The notes beneath the pieces were generated by a model. It was not told where the DNA came from. It ran no database searches and was given only the letters and a program-made list of their open reading frames with translations. A stretch of DNA of 64,000 nucleotides from an uncultured bacterium (lineage in GTDB: Bacteria; Myxococcota_A; Bradymonadia; UBA7976; VGTA01): NCBI GenBank assembly GCA_943788935.1, contig CALSSE010000015.1, forward strand, positions 248,001 through 312,000. The letters run 5' to 3'. Below are positions 42,793 through 56,400 of this stretch, piece by piece. The stretch's first letter is position 1. The number at the start of each line of letters is the position of its first letter. The position numbers were made by a program, and so were the translations under genes.

Positions 42793-43401
42793 TCAGTCGA
42801 CTTGATACATCTCTTTGAGCCGCTGGTTGATCTGAAAGAAGAGGTCTTCCCAGGTCTGACTCCCCTTCTCTAGGTTTTTGACACGCTGCATCACCTCTTG
42901 TTGAAGATTTTGTTGAGTGCTCATTCGCTCTCGGATGAGGGGGATTAAGAGTTTATAGATTTCACTGTCTTCGGCGAAGACATCGGCGACGCTGCTAGTG
43001 TGAAACAGAAACTGCTCGATTAGCTGGCTGACGATCCAGTTTGGGGCGTCATCATTCATTCCAAAATTACGCTGTTTAGCGAGTCGGCGTTTCTCTGAAT
43101 AGATCATGCTAGGATCATCTTTACGACGCTCTACATCGAGACGAGCGAGCTGAGTGAGCTCTTGATCTATCTTAATATAGGTACGCAAGACATCGCTGAT
43201 GGTTTGTCGAAACTCGCTCATCATCAATGTCGGGTCATCTTCAGGGTAGCGCTCTCGCATTAACCGACTATGTTTGGACTCTTCACCCTCTTCAACCGGC
43301 TCTCGAATCGCGATCTCGAGACACTCATTTTCCTCAATGAGGATACGGATAATATCATTGGTGAGAGAGTTAATCTGCTTAGAATAGAGACGCATGCTCA
43401 T
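42793..43401 (-). CDS. DUF507 family protein
   Basis: 202 residues. The start 'MSMRLYSKQINSLTNDIIRI' matches the DUF507 signature (MRL...I..L...I...L), and the second half ('SEKRRLAKQRNFGMNDD', 'WIVSQLIEQFLFHTSSVADV') resembles a second copy of the same fold. It is mostly helical and cytoplasmic, with no signal peptide. DUF507 has no established function. Its ATG has GAGGAG upstream, and a perfect 7-bp-arm inverted repeat sits 15-34 bp upstream across the likely -10 box. The glycosyltransferase gene follows. Confidence 0.7.
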   Translation of the reverse strand: MSMRLYSKQINSLTNDIIRILIEENECLEIAIREPVEEGEESKHSRLMRERYPEDDPTLMMSEFRQTISDVLRTYIKIDQELTQLARLDVERRKDDPSMIYSEKRRLAKQRNFGMNDDAPNWIVSQLIEQFLFHTSSVADVFAEDSEIYKLLIPLIRERMSTQQNLQQEVMQRVKNLEKGSQTWEDLFFQINQRLKEMYQVD

Positions 43402-43415
43402 GGTCGACTCCTCAT

Positions 43416-43435
43416 GACGCCACTATAATGGCGTC
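43416..43435. promoter_or_regulatory. Inverted repeat at the DUF507 gene promoter
   Basis: GACGCCA (43416-43422) and TGGCGTC (43429-43435) are perfect arms around ctataa. On the coding (minus) strand the centre reads TTATAG, a possible -10 box, with TTCGCC 17 bp upstream. A protein bound here would block transcription; an RNA hairpin in the leader is the alternative. Confidence 0.45.
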
Positions 43436-43591
43436 TATATACTTTGGCGAATTTCCTAGTTACATAAAATAGCGAGTATCTTGCATATCATGACTCTTCT
43501 AAATCAACAACTGAACATTCTCTCGCATGTAAAGATGTCTTCAGGCCTGCTTGAACCCTAGGGTCCAATCCACTGAAAGTTCATCAGTGAG

Positions 43592-44464
43592 CTAGCGATG
43601 ATCTTTGGTAGAATCGGTTGAGGGCATAGAGGCCATCTCTTCCTCGAGAGAGGGGTCAGGTGTCTGTGAGCGACGGAGAGAGAAGATCCCTCTATCAGGC
43701 GTATGTTCACCTTCTCGATCGGTTTTAGAGCGTCTTGACGTCAAGTCAAAGCGCCTCTCTCTCTTCACATTGGAGACAGATTGAGCCCGGCCTCCATCTC
43801 TGGGTACGGAGTCAGGCTTTGATGAACGAGCAGCGCGATCAGGGTCGAGTAGTCCTTGTGTATCTAGCTCTTCCACAACCTCACGGATCACCTCTATGGG
43901 GACAGGCCAATGATGCTTGGCTCGACGATGATCGATTTTCTCCAAACTTTGAACCCAATCTCGGAGTTCACTCAACTCAGCGATCTCTTCTTCAAGACTG
44001 ATCTCATCAGTATCTTCATGAGCGGCCAATGGCTCGCGGAATGGACGAGTGATTGGGATATCCTCTTCGTCATCTTCCATAATATGGATCGTGAGGCCGT
44101 AGTGCTCGAGCAGCTCTTGGGGGATGCTCTCAACAAACACTTCACCATCACCAGCGCTCTCTCCGCTCGTGGTCAGTGAGTGGATAAAGTAGAGGCTCTC
44201 CCAAGGGATAACACAGAGCACTTTTTCACCGCTAAAAGAGAGGCTGACTTGAACCCCATCATCATCGATCACAAAGATTTCAGGTTGGAAGCCATAGCTT
44301 AAATTGAGAGTGACTTGAACACGATTCATCAAGAAGTCAGGAAGAATGACTCCATCGACACATGAGTTTACTCGCACTTGAATACGACCTTCATCTAATT
44401 TCGCAGATAAAGATTTACGTTTACGGGCAACGAGCCGCTGCCTCTCATTATTTTGTTTACTCAT
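43592..44464 (-). CDS. sspB: SspB-like ClpXP adaptor
   Basis: 290 residues from ATG 44464 (TGAGGTG upstream); the frame extends to a TTG at 44497 inside the preceding gene. Residues ~25-110 match SspB: 'SCVDGVILPDFLMNRVQVTL', 'NLSYGFQPEIFVIDDDGVQV', 'SLSFSGEKVLCVIPWESLYF'. This fold binds ssrA-tagged peptides and delivers them to ClpX. The ~180-residue C-terminal tail is acidic then Arg/Ser-rich and disordered, longer than in E. coli SspB; its end lacks an obvious XB motif match. It starts 30 bp after the giant TPR gene, so it is likely in the same operon. Confidence 0.82.
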   Translation of the reverse strand: MSKQNNERQRLVARKRKSLSAKLDEGRIQVRVNSCVDGVILPDFLMNRVQVTLNLSYGFQPEIFVIDDDGVQVSLSFSGEKVLCVIPWESLYFIHSLTTSGESAGDGEVFVESIPQELLEHYGLTIHIMEDDEEDIPITRPFREPLAAHEDTDEISLEEEIAELSELRDWVQSLEKIDHRRAKHHWPVPIEVIREVVEELDTQGLLDPDRAARSSKPDSVPRDGGRAQSVSNVKRERRFDLTSRRSKTDREGEHTPDRGIFSLRRSQTPDPSLEEEMASMPSTDSTKDHR

Positions 44465-44493
44465 ATAGAGCACCTCACTATACAACCACACGT

Positions 44494-47400
44494 TCAAGAG
44501 GTCTTGATCGTGATCCCTAGCCCCTTACGAAGCGCGAAGTATTCATCAGAGATTGAGAACCTCACCAACTCTTGAATACGATCTGCAACATCAGCTCGAC
44601 TGACTATAATCGTCTCATTTCGGATCGCTTGAGTTGCCTCGACGAGATCATTACAGAGAACCAATCCAAGTCGGTTCGCGGTATGATCTAGGCCTTCGAG
44701 CCAACGAGAAACGTCGAGGTGAGCGCGCTGATCAGATTGCATTTCATTGAGCAGAGCGTTGATTTTACTGAGATCAGTATCATCAATCTTTCGATATATA
44801 TCTACAAGACCTGCATCAAAGTCAGCGACCTCTATCCCTGCCATTCTCATGAGAGTGAATATGATCACCTTGAGTCGATTTCTCCTTGAGTCATAGTCTA
44901 CATCAAGAGTCGCCATCAAGGCATGGGGTGTCATCATGAACAACAATTTAGAGATAGAGAAGGCTAAAGCCTTCATCCCCACACTCTTCTGCATATCTTG
45001 TCCGATAAGGATCGCAGGAGGGTCGATGTTCATCGCTCGAAGTCCATTGTTTCCACTCGGCGCTGCATAGCAAGAGAGTCGCTCAAAGCGGGTTACCCGA
45101 GAGACAAAGTCTAACACAGAGTTAAATGCTGTCTGCTCATTGGGCTGTAAGAGATCTTTTCTCTTATGAACCCCATAGGTTTTGTGGTTAGTCATCATCG
45201 CCGGAGCATTATATGGGTAGAGTCGTTCAAAGAGACGATCCATCAAGGGGCTCTTCTTGGGGTGAATGAGGTAAGCCCAGTGATCATTTTCAAGGTGTTT
45301 ACGAATATCGCCTAAGCGACGGGAGAAGTGTTGAGTATAAAATTGTTGCTCATCATCTCTCGCGTGACGCAGACAGACCAGAGCCTGAGAAACACACCAC
45401 GCTTCATCGTATCGTCCTTGACCGATAAACAATCGGAAGAGCTTGTGAAGACTGCTAATCTGACGGATATCTAGACGAAGAATTTCGCGATGTTGAGTCA
45501 CCGCTTTATCCCATTGTTGCTCATGTTCATAGAGCTCAGCGATGACAGTGTGAGTCGCGATATCACTAGGACGCTTACTCAAGGCGATGTTATACGCCTT
45601 GACCGCCTCTGAGTAATTACCCAGGCGAGTACGATTGATCTCGCCGAGCGCTTTAGCGAGCTCAAAGATCATGTCATCACCCATAGAATTCTCAGTAGCC
45701 CGCTTTAACATTTTACGGAAATATCGATCTTGGCGCTCAAAGTTTCGCTCTTTCACTAAGAGCTCTTCGATCGCAGTAAAGGCCTTCAACTCAGTTGGAT
45801 TAGCGTCTAGAGCTTTATCAAAAGAGCGAACTGCCTGCAGGTTATCTTGAATGTGGTCACGCTGGAGAGCGCCGATCGCATAGTGATACTTGGCTCTAGT
45901 GGGCCCATCTTCCTCATTCCCAGCAAAGTGGGTGAGGAGCTGAACAGTCGACTGCCAATCTTCTACTTCTTCATAGAGGGGTAAGAGAGCGCTAAAGATG
46001 AGACGGCTGTGTTCATTAATCTGCAGCGCTGTCTCATACATAGTGATCGCTTGTCGCTTTTGGTCGAGTTGATCGCTATAAATTTTACCGATCTCTAATA
46101 AAGCATCAAATCGATCTTCGAGGCTCTCAGTTTGCTCTAAGCGGCGTTGACGATAATAAATCGCCTCATCCCACTTCTCGCGGCGCTCATAAGTGCTGAT
46201 GAGGAGATTAATCGCTTCCATGTGATTAGGTTCTGTCTCTATCACTCGCATCAAGAGGTCGAGCGTGCGTCGGTCATCACCGAGCATAAACTTCGCTCGT
46301 CCTTGCTTAAACATCACCTCTACCTTCGCTTGTGGCTCTAAACGCTCACCATGGTGGATAAGGATCGCCTGCAGCATATTCGCTGCGTTGTTCCAATCAT
46401 CACGACGAAGGTAGATCTCAGCGAGTCCCTCTAGGGTCTGATAATGAGTGCTATCTTGTTGATAAGCGTGAAGGTAATGCTCAAGTGCGAGTTCGTCAAG
46501 GCGGAGGTTTTGAGCACAAAACGCCAAGTTGAAGTGATTCTGTCTTCGTATGCTTTGATCAGTCTCCTCTTCGCTCTGCAGTAAGAGCTCAAGGAGTGGC
46601 TTAGCCTTTTCCCAGCGCTCATCTCTCAAATATACTTCGATGAGGAAGGGGGCGACATCCACATTTGTTGGATCTAAGTCAATCGAGCGACTATAATACT
46701 CAAGTCCAGTGTTACTGTCACCGAGGAGCTGAGCGTAGATACGGCCCATCTCAAAATAGCACTTACTCTTCTCTATATCGGAGGTCGCCTGGGCTTCCAT
46801 CATAGTGAGTACACGGATGACATCTTGATAGTCACCGTTACTCTCGTAGATATCCTTAAGAGCGATTAGGGCAGGGGAGTAGGTAGGGTTGAACTCGAGA
46901 GCTCGCTTCATCCACTCAATGGCTTGAGTAGGCTCTTCGAGATGTTCAATATGTACCATACCTAGATGGTACATCTTCTCTATCTTACCTTGAGTACTAC
47001 CGATCGCTTCAAGCTCAGCGGTGAGGAAGCGTACGCACTCTGTCCATCGACCGAGTTGTCCATTGAAGAGGCTGAGACGACTCAGCGCTTCGAGATGATT
47101 AGGATCTCTCTCGATGATAGGGACTAAGTAGGAGATTGCTTTCTCTTTAGATTGGTTGACATCATGATATACAACCTCGCAGAGGTCAGATAGGACGAGC
47201 CTTACCATAGTGTCATCGGCGTTGGCAGCCTTCTCTAGATAGAGCTCATAAATATCTTTGAGTTCATCCCAACGTTCATCTTCTCTGTAGAGATGGTCTA
47301 GAGCCGGCATGACCTCGGGGTGCTGAGCGTCGATATAGAACATTTTACGATAACTATCTATCGCCCCCTCTCGATCAGACAGTTCTTCGAGCTGTAATAT

Positions 47401-50400
47401 AGCGAGTTTACTATAATTCTTAAGTTGGTCATCGCTATCAGTACGGGCGATAATGAGCGCCTCATATACTTTTTGAAGCTCGTACACGTTCTTTTGTTGC
47501 TTATAAAGCTGCTCTAATGACAAGAGGGCATCTACGCAAGTGTCATCGGTATCAAAAGCATTATGATAAGCGAGGATGGCCCCGTCGACATCATTGAGTC
47601 GAACCTCTTTTATCTCCGCGATCCGCAATAAATTCTCTACCCTGACTTCAGTGGAGTCATGAAGGTCCGCTTCACGTTCTAAGACTTCTATCAGATGATG
47701 GAAGTCCTGTTTCATGGCATACAACTCTTTAAGGGCGCTCAAGGCATCCAAGTCATCAGGGTTGTAATGCAAGACCTCTTGGTAAGCAGCGAGCGCTCCA
47801 TCAAAGTCATTGAGGTGTTCATTACGGATGTTAGCTAGCTTCTTCCAAGCCTCAATTCCCTCATCGGCATCGACCATCCGCTGTAGCTGAGACTCAATTA
47901 GTTGTGCAGCGAACTGCCATTGAGAATGTTTCACATACAGTGATTCTAAGGCGAAGAGGACCTCAAGATGGTCAGGGTCGAGCTGTTGAACACTCTGATA
48001 ATGTGTAACCGCGTGTTGGGGATGCTCTAGCGCTTCATCATACCATTTCGCCACTCGCATACGGAGAGGGATCGTCTCGAGTTGATCAGCTCCAAGTTCT
48101 ATAATGCCTGCTTCATAGAGTTGGACGGCTTGTGCCCACATGTTGGTCTGAGAAGCGAGCTTCTCGATTTGATCTCCTAAGGCCTCATCATCGGGAGAGA
48201 ACGTAAAGGCTTGACCTAAAACGATCAGCGCGTCTTGAGCATTGTCTCTAGACTCATGTATCTCTGAGATCCTTAAGGCGATGGCGAGCTGTTCATCGCG
48301 CTCTTCACTGACCTGTAATCTATGGTTCAAGGCTTGAATCAAATCATCCCAGCGCTCGAGCTCGGTATAGAGTCGCTCTAAGTGCTCAAAACTCTCTTGG
48401 TTATAAGGATCTATTTGAATGATCTGTTGATAAGCAGAAGCTGCGCCTTCTAGGTCTTGGAGATAAGCCTCTAAAGATTCAGCGAGCCTAAAGCAGGTCG
48501 AAGCCCTCTCTTCAGGGGATAAGGTATGGGTCGCTCTATGCTGAATGACCCCGCAATAAGAACTCCATTCTCCTCTCTTCTCGTAGAGTGCCTCGAGGTC
48601 ATCCATACTCTGAAGAGAAGATACCGCAGACTCTAAGTGGAGGGTGAGCGCTTCAATGGCGTTATCTTCTTCTTGCGTTTCGAGATATATATCGGCGAGC
48701 TCTCTGAGCACTTCTGCCCGTTGCTCTTGGATCACTTGGAGACGCGCCTCCTCATCTATACTCCTCTGAGGCTGATCGATGGGTGCAGCGTAAGACTCAT
48801 CGATGGGTGCAGCGTAAGACTCATCGAAGCTCATATGACTCTGAGGAGCGCTCTCTTCAGTAACGACCGCGCTGTCTACGATCGCAGTAGAGTCGTGAAG
48901 AGGATTGATAAAGTCATTACTTAGAGACTCTTCTTGAGACTGATACTCTGTGGTCGGATCAGCATAGGGAGCATCGCTCGGGTCGGCATAGGGAACATCG
49001 CTCGGGTCGGCATAATCATCCGTATTGCTAAACTCAGTCCTTGCGTCCTCAGCCCCTGTAAACTCATGTTCTAAGACCTGTTGAGCGATCTCTTGCTCCA
49101 CGTTTGAGACTTGAGAGCTTAGCTCTTGATACTGATTTTGATCTACACCTACATGAGGTATGGAAGTGGTCAGTTGGGTGATGAGGGTATCAAATAAGCT
49201 GAGCAGCTCAAGGTTGACTTGAAGCAACGCACTTTGATCACTCTCTTGGCGGAATAAGTCACGCATCGCCCATCGCGCTTCAATGCTCTCAGAATCTACC
49301 TCGATGACTCTCTGCCAGCTAGATATCGCGCTCTGAGGTCGGTCTAGAAAGTCTCCCCAAATCTTTCCGAGCTTAGAGAGATAATGAACCTCTAGAGTAC
49401 TGTCTCCTGAGATTCTAGCGAGTTGAGTCTCACAGACCTCTATAAGATCGCGCCACTCTTCTATAGACTCATAGAGGTGCTCCAGAGCATTTAAGCTCTC
49501 TTCATCTTGAGCTTCCGCTTCTAAGATGCTCTTCCACTGATCGATCGCATCGAGTGGACGTGCCAATTCGTGAGTTGAGAGTCTCGCGAGTTGACGACGA
49601 GCTTTGAGGAGCTCATCTCCTTCCAACCTCTCCTCTTGGAAGAGATAGATATCGGCGAGCTCATCAAATCGACCTAGTTCACGATAAAGGTTCTCTAATC
49701 TGAGCGCCGGACCAATCTCATCAGGCTGTAAAGCCATAAGGTGCTGGAAGACTTCAACCGCTCTCTCTGACTGTCCTAGTCGGTATTCATAGAGATCAGC
49801 GAGTCGCCAATTGAGGCTATTCATCTCGCCTATCATCGATGGTTCTTGCTCATCTCCCTGCTCTATGAGTCGTAACTCATTGAGCAAGACATCTTCTAAT
49901 GGTGCCCATTGCTCAAGCGAGCTGTAGACTCTATCTAGTCCGATAAAGACATCTAAACGATTATCATCGAATTGACGAGCATAGCTGAACTCTCGCTCTG
50001 CGGCTTCCCAATCTTCTAGAATATCCATCTGAACATGTGCGATATGCACGCTTAGATCACAGGTCGTGAGTGGATCGCTTAAGCCCTCTCTCGCTTCAGC
50101 ATAGAGGGTTACAAGGGCTCCAGCGAAGCCATGTTCAATCGCGAGTTGATGGAGCGCTACCCGACACTCTTCATGTTGAGGCTCTTCTTTAAACCCTTCG
50201 CCATACCACCCGAGAGCAGATTGAACGTCACCTAGCTGTTCTAGTGAGAGGTTCGCTAGCTCTTGACAGGCTTCACGACGTATTTCCCCAGCAGGTCTTA
50301 GAGTGAGCAAGGTCTGCTTTTGTATGTAAAGTGGCTCCCAGAGCTCTTGCGCGCGATAGATTGGATCTAGAATTTCGGCGATCTCTTCTTGTGCCTCACC

Positions 50401-53400
50401 AGCGACAAAGAGCTGATTCAAGCCGACGACCGCCTCTTGGTCAGCAGGTGAGATCTCGAATACTTCTCGATAAGTTTCTACTGCCTCATCGGTGAGACTA
50501 AGGCGTACAGAATAGACTCTAGCGAGTTTCTGAAGGAGAGTTAGCTTAAGTAAGTATCGCTCACTAGTGGCAGGCTCATCAGCGACAGGCTCACTAGTGG
50601 CAGGCTCATCAGCGACAGGCTCATCAGCGACAGGCTCATCAGCGACAGGCTCATCAGCGACAGGCTCATCAGCGACAGGCTCATCAGCGACAGGCTCATC
50701 AGCGGCATACTCATCAGCGACAGGCTCATCAGTGGCATACTCATCAGCGACGAGCTCGTCACCGAGGAGAGTCTCATCGAGGTCCGCCTGAGGGTCTTCG
50801 AGGTCCGTCTGAGGATCTTCGAGGTCCGTCTGAGGATCTTCGAGGTCCGCCTGAGGGTCTTCGAGGTCCGTCTGAGGATCTTCGAGGTCCGTCTGAGGAT
50901 CTTCGAGGTCAACTCTCTGATCGAGTAGGATGACTCTCTCTTTGAGAACCTCTGCGAGATCTTCCCATTGACTATTTCTCTCATAAAGACGCTCAAGAGA
51001 GATCAAAGGTTGGTCTTGGGTTGGGCTCAACTCCCTCATCGAGAGAAGATGATGAATCGCGTTTTGGTCGTCGCCCAAACGCTCTTCATAAATTTCAGAT
51101 ACCCATCCATGTAGTGACTTCAGCGTCTCTGTTCCGCCAATCTCCTCTAGGTTTACTTGTTCCATTTCATTCAAAGCGACCTCTAGCTCTTCAGCTAGCC
51201 TAGGCCACGCATCCTCTGTTTGAGAGATGATCTTGAACATAGATGGATAAGTACCCAAAGTGAGAGGAGCCGCTCTCAAGGCATAGGCATAGGCCTCAAA
51301 AGCAGAGGTCTCATCAAGGAATACCTCTTGATAGATATGACCGACCTTCATCCATAACGCCGCTTGTTCATTACGGTCTTCGGTGACGCTTAACAGTCTT
51401 CGCCAAGCGTTCACTAATCGCCCAAAGTCTCCAATATGCTCAAGTGCGTTGGTCAGGACTTCACTCGCGAAGACCGCTTCACAACGCTCATCAATCATTT
51501 CCTCGAGCATGATAAAGGCAGACTCATATTGTGGCGCTTCGGTGAGGAGAGCTTTTAATCTTTCTATCGCTTGATGGTGATCTTCTAGGTCTGTACGGAC
51601 TAATAGAGCAGCTCTAAGACTGACTTGATGTTTCGCTTCTCCCTGTACATGGAGAGCTAGGGTATCTAACGTTTCTAGGGTCTCTAGCGACCGACCTAAA
51701 TTCACGTAGACGTCCGCTAATTCATAGAGCGCTTGAGTGTGGTGAGGTACCTCTTCTAAAATCAGAGAATAGGACTCTACTGCAGACTCTAAATCACCGA
51801 GATGTTGAACTTGAGCTTGTGCTACTTGTAAACGTAGAGTCGCGCTATCTAACTCAGGGAGGCCTAGCTGAGTCTTAGACTCTATAGTCTCAATAAACTC
51901 TCGCCAATCACCTCGCTCGCTATAGAGGAGTTCTAAGGCTTCTAGTGAGGGTAAATAACCAGGCTCGAGCGCTAATGTCTGTTGATACAGATCAATCGCT
52001 TGACCGCTATCTGCGAGCTGTTCAGTACATAGAGAAGCCGCTTGTAAGAGGAATCTCATCTGTCGCTCAGTTTGACTGACAAGAGCGGATAGGTCAGCTC
52101 GCTCGATAGTGATCTCTGTCAGCGCTGGCCATCGTTCTACCTGAGTGTACAAATGAGTGAGCGCTTCATATACCTCTTCCATCATCTTCACCGGTGGTGA
52201 AGCGTTAAGGTCTTCGAGGCGAGGTTCTTCTTCATCTTCGAGGCGAGGTTCTTCTTCATCTTCGAGGCGAGGTTCTTCTTCATCTTCGAGGCGAGGTTCT
52301 TCTTCATCTTCGAGGCGAGGTTCTTCTTCATCTTCGAGGCGAGGTTCTTCTTCATCTTCGAGGCGAGGTTCTTCTTCATCTCTTGAGCTAAACAAGTCTA
52401 TAATAATAGGCTCTAGTGCTGTTTTCGCTGTTTCATAGCTTCTGATTGAGTCATCGACACTCTGTAGCTGCTCTAAATATAAGGCTCCTAGCTCTTTGCT
52501 ACGAAGCGCGAGTAGACTAGGCTCATTGAGTTCAGGGATAAGGTTCTCATAGGTTTGTGCGAGAACATCCCACGACTGAGAAGTCGCGACGATCTCAGTG
52601 AGTGATTCTAAGCTCACTGATGAAGTGGGATCAGCAAAGAGAGCTTGTTGATAGGTGTCATAACTTTCTTGAGCGGCGCCAGCTTCGAGATATAAACGAG
52701 CCACTTGATGAAGATAGTCGACCTTCTGGCTAAGCCCTGAAGTGGTCTCTTCATCTTGTACTTCAGCGAGGATCTGAAGGGTGTAAATTTGATGTTCAAG
52801 TTGACCTACTTGAGCATAAACAGGACTTAATAATCGGGCCGCCTCTCCTTTATATTCTTCAAGTTGAACGAGGTGTTCTAGATAGGAGATCGCTTGAGCG
52901 TCTTGAGATGATAATTTGAGTAAATCATCGCAGACAATGAGGAGCTCATCATAACGCTCGAGATGTTGGTAAAAGGTATCTGCGAGCTTGGTGAGGTAAA
53001 CGAGGCGACTGTCGTCTTCAAGCTCGGTATTGGAGAGTAAAGACTCTAGAGATTGAACAAGCTCAGACCATTGCTCAACCTGTTCGAATAACCTACTGAG
53101 CGCTTCGAAAGAGTCATATCGCTCTGGCAGGTAAGCGAGCAGCTCTTGGTGAGAAGCGATCGCTTCATGGGGGTCTTGTAGTGTGTACTCATAGAGTTCA
53201 GAGATACGAAGAAGTAAACTCTCTGATAATGCTGAGAAACGACTATTTGACTCGGAATCGTTGCTGGACTCACTGTTAGCTTCACTGCCCTCATCCATCT
53301 CTACCGACTGATCAGAGTCACCATCATTAGAGTTTAGAGAGACTTCATATCTTGAGCGTAAGATCTCTAAGAGACTCCGCCAGTCTTCAATCTGAGTGTA

Positions 53401-56400
53401 GAGCCGCTCAAGAGCGAGAAGAGCTGGTTCTGAGTCACTAGCTGCAGCATATACTCGTTGATATGTTTTGATCGCATTGTCGGAGTCTTCGAGCTTCTCT
53501 TCATAGACTACCGCGAGAGAGAGGAGGTGATGTAGCTCTTTATCTAATTCCCCGAGTTCATAGATCACGTCCTCATAGACAGCGGCAAAACTTGTCCAAT
53601 CTTGAGTTCGCTCAACGACAGTATAGAGGCTATCAATCGCTGACTCATGATCTGGCTGTTCACGTAGTAAAGCGATTAATGAGCTCTGGGCGCCTTCATC
53701 ATCTTGAAGGTGATCGAGGTATATAGAGCTCATCTCTTCGAGGAGTGAGACCCGCTCACTTGAATCGACTAAATCTCTAGCGATGATGGAGAGACTATTG
53801 ACATAGGGAGACCACTCCTCACGCTCTCGATAGATCTCTGTGAGTAACTGGGCCGCTAGCTTGCCGTAGTTTGGATTATCTTGGATGCTCTCCAAGGCTC
53901 GAACCGCGACTGGTTGCGAAGGGTGCACCTCAAGAATAGAGCTGATCCTCTCGATAGCGCTCTCGATCTTGTCTAGCTCTTCGATCTCCAACATCGCGAG
54001 CTCAAGCTCTAGACCGAGGGTTGCATTGCTGGGGCCTTCAGTCTGCGACTCGCCATGATCGTTCGCATGGGAGATGAGCTCTATCTCTCTATTGATAATA
54101 TGATAAAGAGCGTTGGGGTCATTCTGCTCTCTATAAAGTACGTGGAGAGCCTCTATCGCTTCTTGGCATTGGGCGTTGACTTCAAGAAGATTATTATAGG
54201 CATCGATCGCTTGATCGAATAGACCGAGGTGATCCTTATACAATCGACCTATCTTGAGGAGAATCGGTTCATGCTGGTCTGCTTCGCTGAGATCAACGAG
54301 AGCGGTGAGGACCTCTACTACCCTCTCCCAGTCTTCTGCTTCCTCATGAAGAGACTCTAAGTTACGTAAGGCATTAATCGAATTAGGGTCAATCGATAGT
54401 GCTTCATGATTAAAATGTAATGCTTGATCATGATCCTGAATCTCCTCGCGAGCGACCTTCGCGAGCATTAGACATAAGTCACGTTCATGATCAACATCAA
54501 CCATGCCTGTGGCTCTTTGCCTAGCCTCTGAGAGCAATGCGAGGGCCTCTGAGTGAAGAGGTGGACGGACCTGTCCCGCGAGTCGAAGAAGTGGACTCCA
54601 AGCCTCTGAGGAATGAGGCGCTATGGAGATGAGACGGGCGGTCCAATCAAATGCTTGTTGTGGCTTACGTAAAGAGTCTTCGTAGAGAGCAGTCAGCTCA
54701 TTGATTAAGCGCGCTGTCTCTTCCATGAGGAGAGGGTCTTGATCTAGGCCTAAAACGATTGGAGAGGCGTTTAGGATGACCTCTAGCACAGTCGCTAGCT
54801 TGGCGCCTTGATCGCCATCACGATAGATCTCTGCGAGCCGCGTGGCAGCCTTAACATTACTCGGGTCAGTTTGTAGAGCTCGCTCATAAGCGCGTTGCGC
54901 TTTATCAGCTTGATCAAGCTCATACTCCCAAATCTCAGCCGCTCTGAAGTACAACTCTACTTTTTGCTCATCATCTTGACTCTGATTAGCGTGAGATTCT
55001 ATCGATTTGACGACATCAGCCCAGTCGTTTCTAGCTCCGAAAAACTCGGTAAGCTCATCCCAACGACCATCTTCTATCAGCACTCGTTTGATGACATCTA
55101 AGGCCTTTTTATGAGCGCCATCGAGCTCAATAATCGCGTACCACCTCTCGAGGGCCTTATCTCGATCATCGAGGTTATCTAGAGCGAGTGTTCCTCCTTT
55201 TTGTAGCCAAGTGACTCGCGTGGTTTCATCAATATCAGGGTGTTGATCGATATGAGATATAAGCTCATCAAGCTGAACCCAGCTCTGCTGGGCTTCATAG
55301 ATAGAGGCGATCGCCAAAAGAGATTTAGGCTCATCTTCAAGCTCTAGCGCTCTCTCCCAAAATCTCAGCGCGAATGCTGGTTGACGGACCTTTTTTTCGA
55401 TGATGAGCGCATCACCACGAAGCTGAGCAGCACTCTCCTCAGGGATATCGATCGCTTCTGCAGATTGAAGTCTTACCTGCGCCCATCGCTCCCAATCCCT
55501 CTTTCGCTCATAAATCTGGCTGAGCGCGTCTAAAGACTTGAGCTCTCTAGGACTCTCTTCAACGATCGACTCATAGAGCTCTTGGGCATCATCAGCTTTG
55601 CGTAGTTGATTTTGGAGGATATCTGCTCTCTGAACTAACAATCCGATACGCTGCTCGGTTGCTAGGTGATCCCCTTGTTGTTCAGCGACCTCTAGTATAT
55701 CAGTCCTCGTCTGTAAGATATCGAGGATATTTTGCCACTTTCTCAGCTTAGCGTACTTCTCTTGAAGGAGCTCAGCGATCTCGTTGTCAGAGGGATCGAG
55801 GTCAAAGAGCTGAGCGTAAAGATCAGTGAGAACTTGATCTGATTTGAGGTGGTTAGTGTACACTTCGATTAAATCGTTGATCGCCTCGCGACGTAGATCT
55901 TCATCATCGAGTTGATCTAGAAGTCGTCGATAGACTTCAGCGTATTCTTTCCATTTTTCCAAGTCTTTGTAGAGGGGAACAAGAGCCTCTTGAGCTTCTC
56001 TATCTTCTCTATCGCTTTGGTATACGGTCTTCCATAGATCTGCTAGTAGCTTAGTCTCCACGCTCATTTCTTGAGCGAAATAAGCGGTCTGTCGAGCGCC
56101 CTCTACACGCTCTCCTCCAGCTCTTTCGGTAAAGACCTGTTGGACATTTCTCCACTTCTCTGCCTCTACAAATCGATAGACTTGCCACATGTAGGCATCG
56201 CTATGTTTTCTAACGAGGTCTCGGAGCGTACCATCTAAGCGACGGTCTTCTTGGATGTGTTGAGCCCCGAACATAGATTTATGAGCAGACCAAGAGCTCT
56301 CGGGATCTTCTGATGCCCTCTCTTCGAGCGCATTGTAAATGGCCTCAATCGCTCCCTTTTGCTTTAGCTGACGCCCAAAACGCCAATACACGGATGGATC

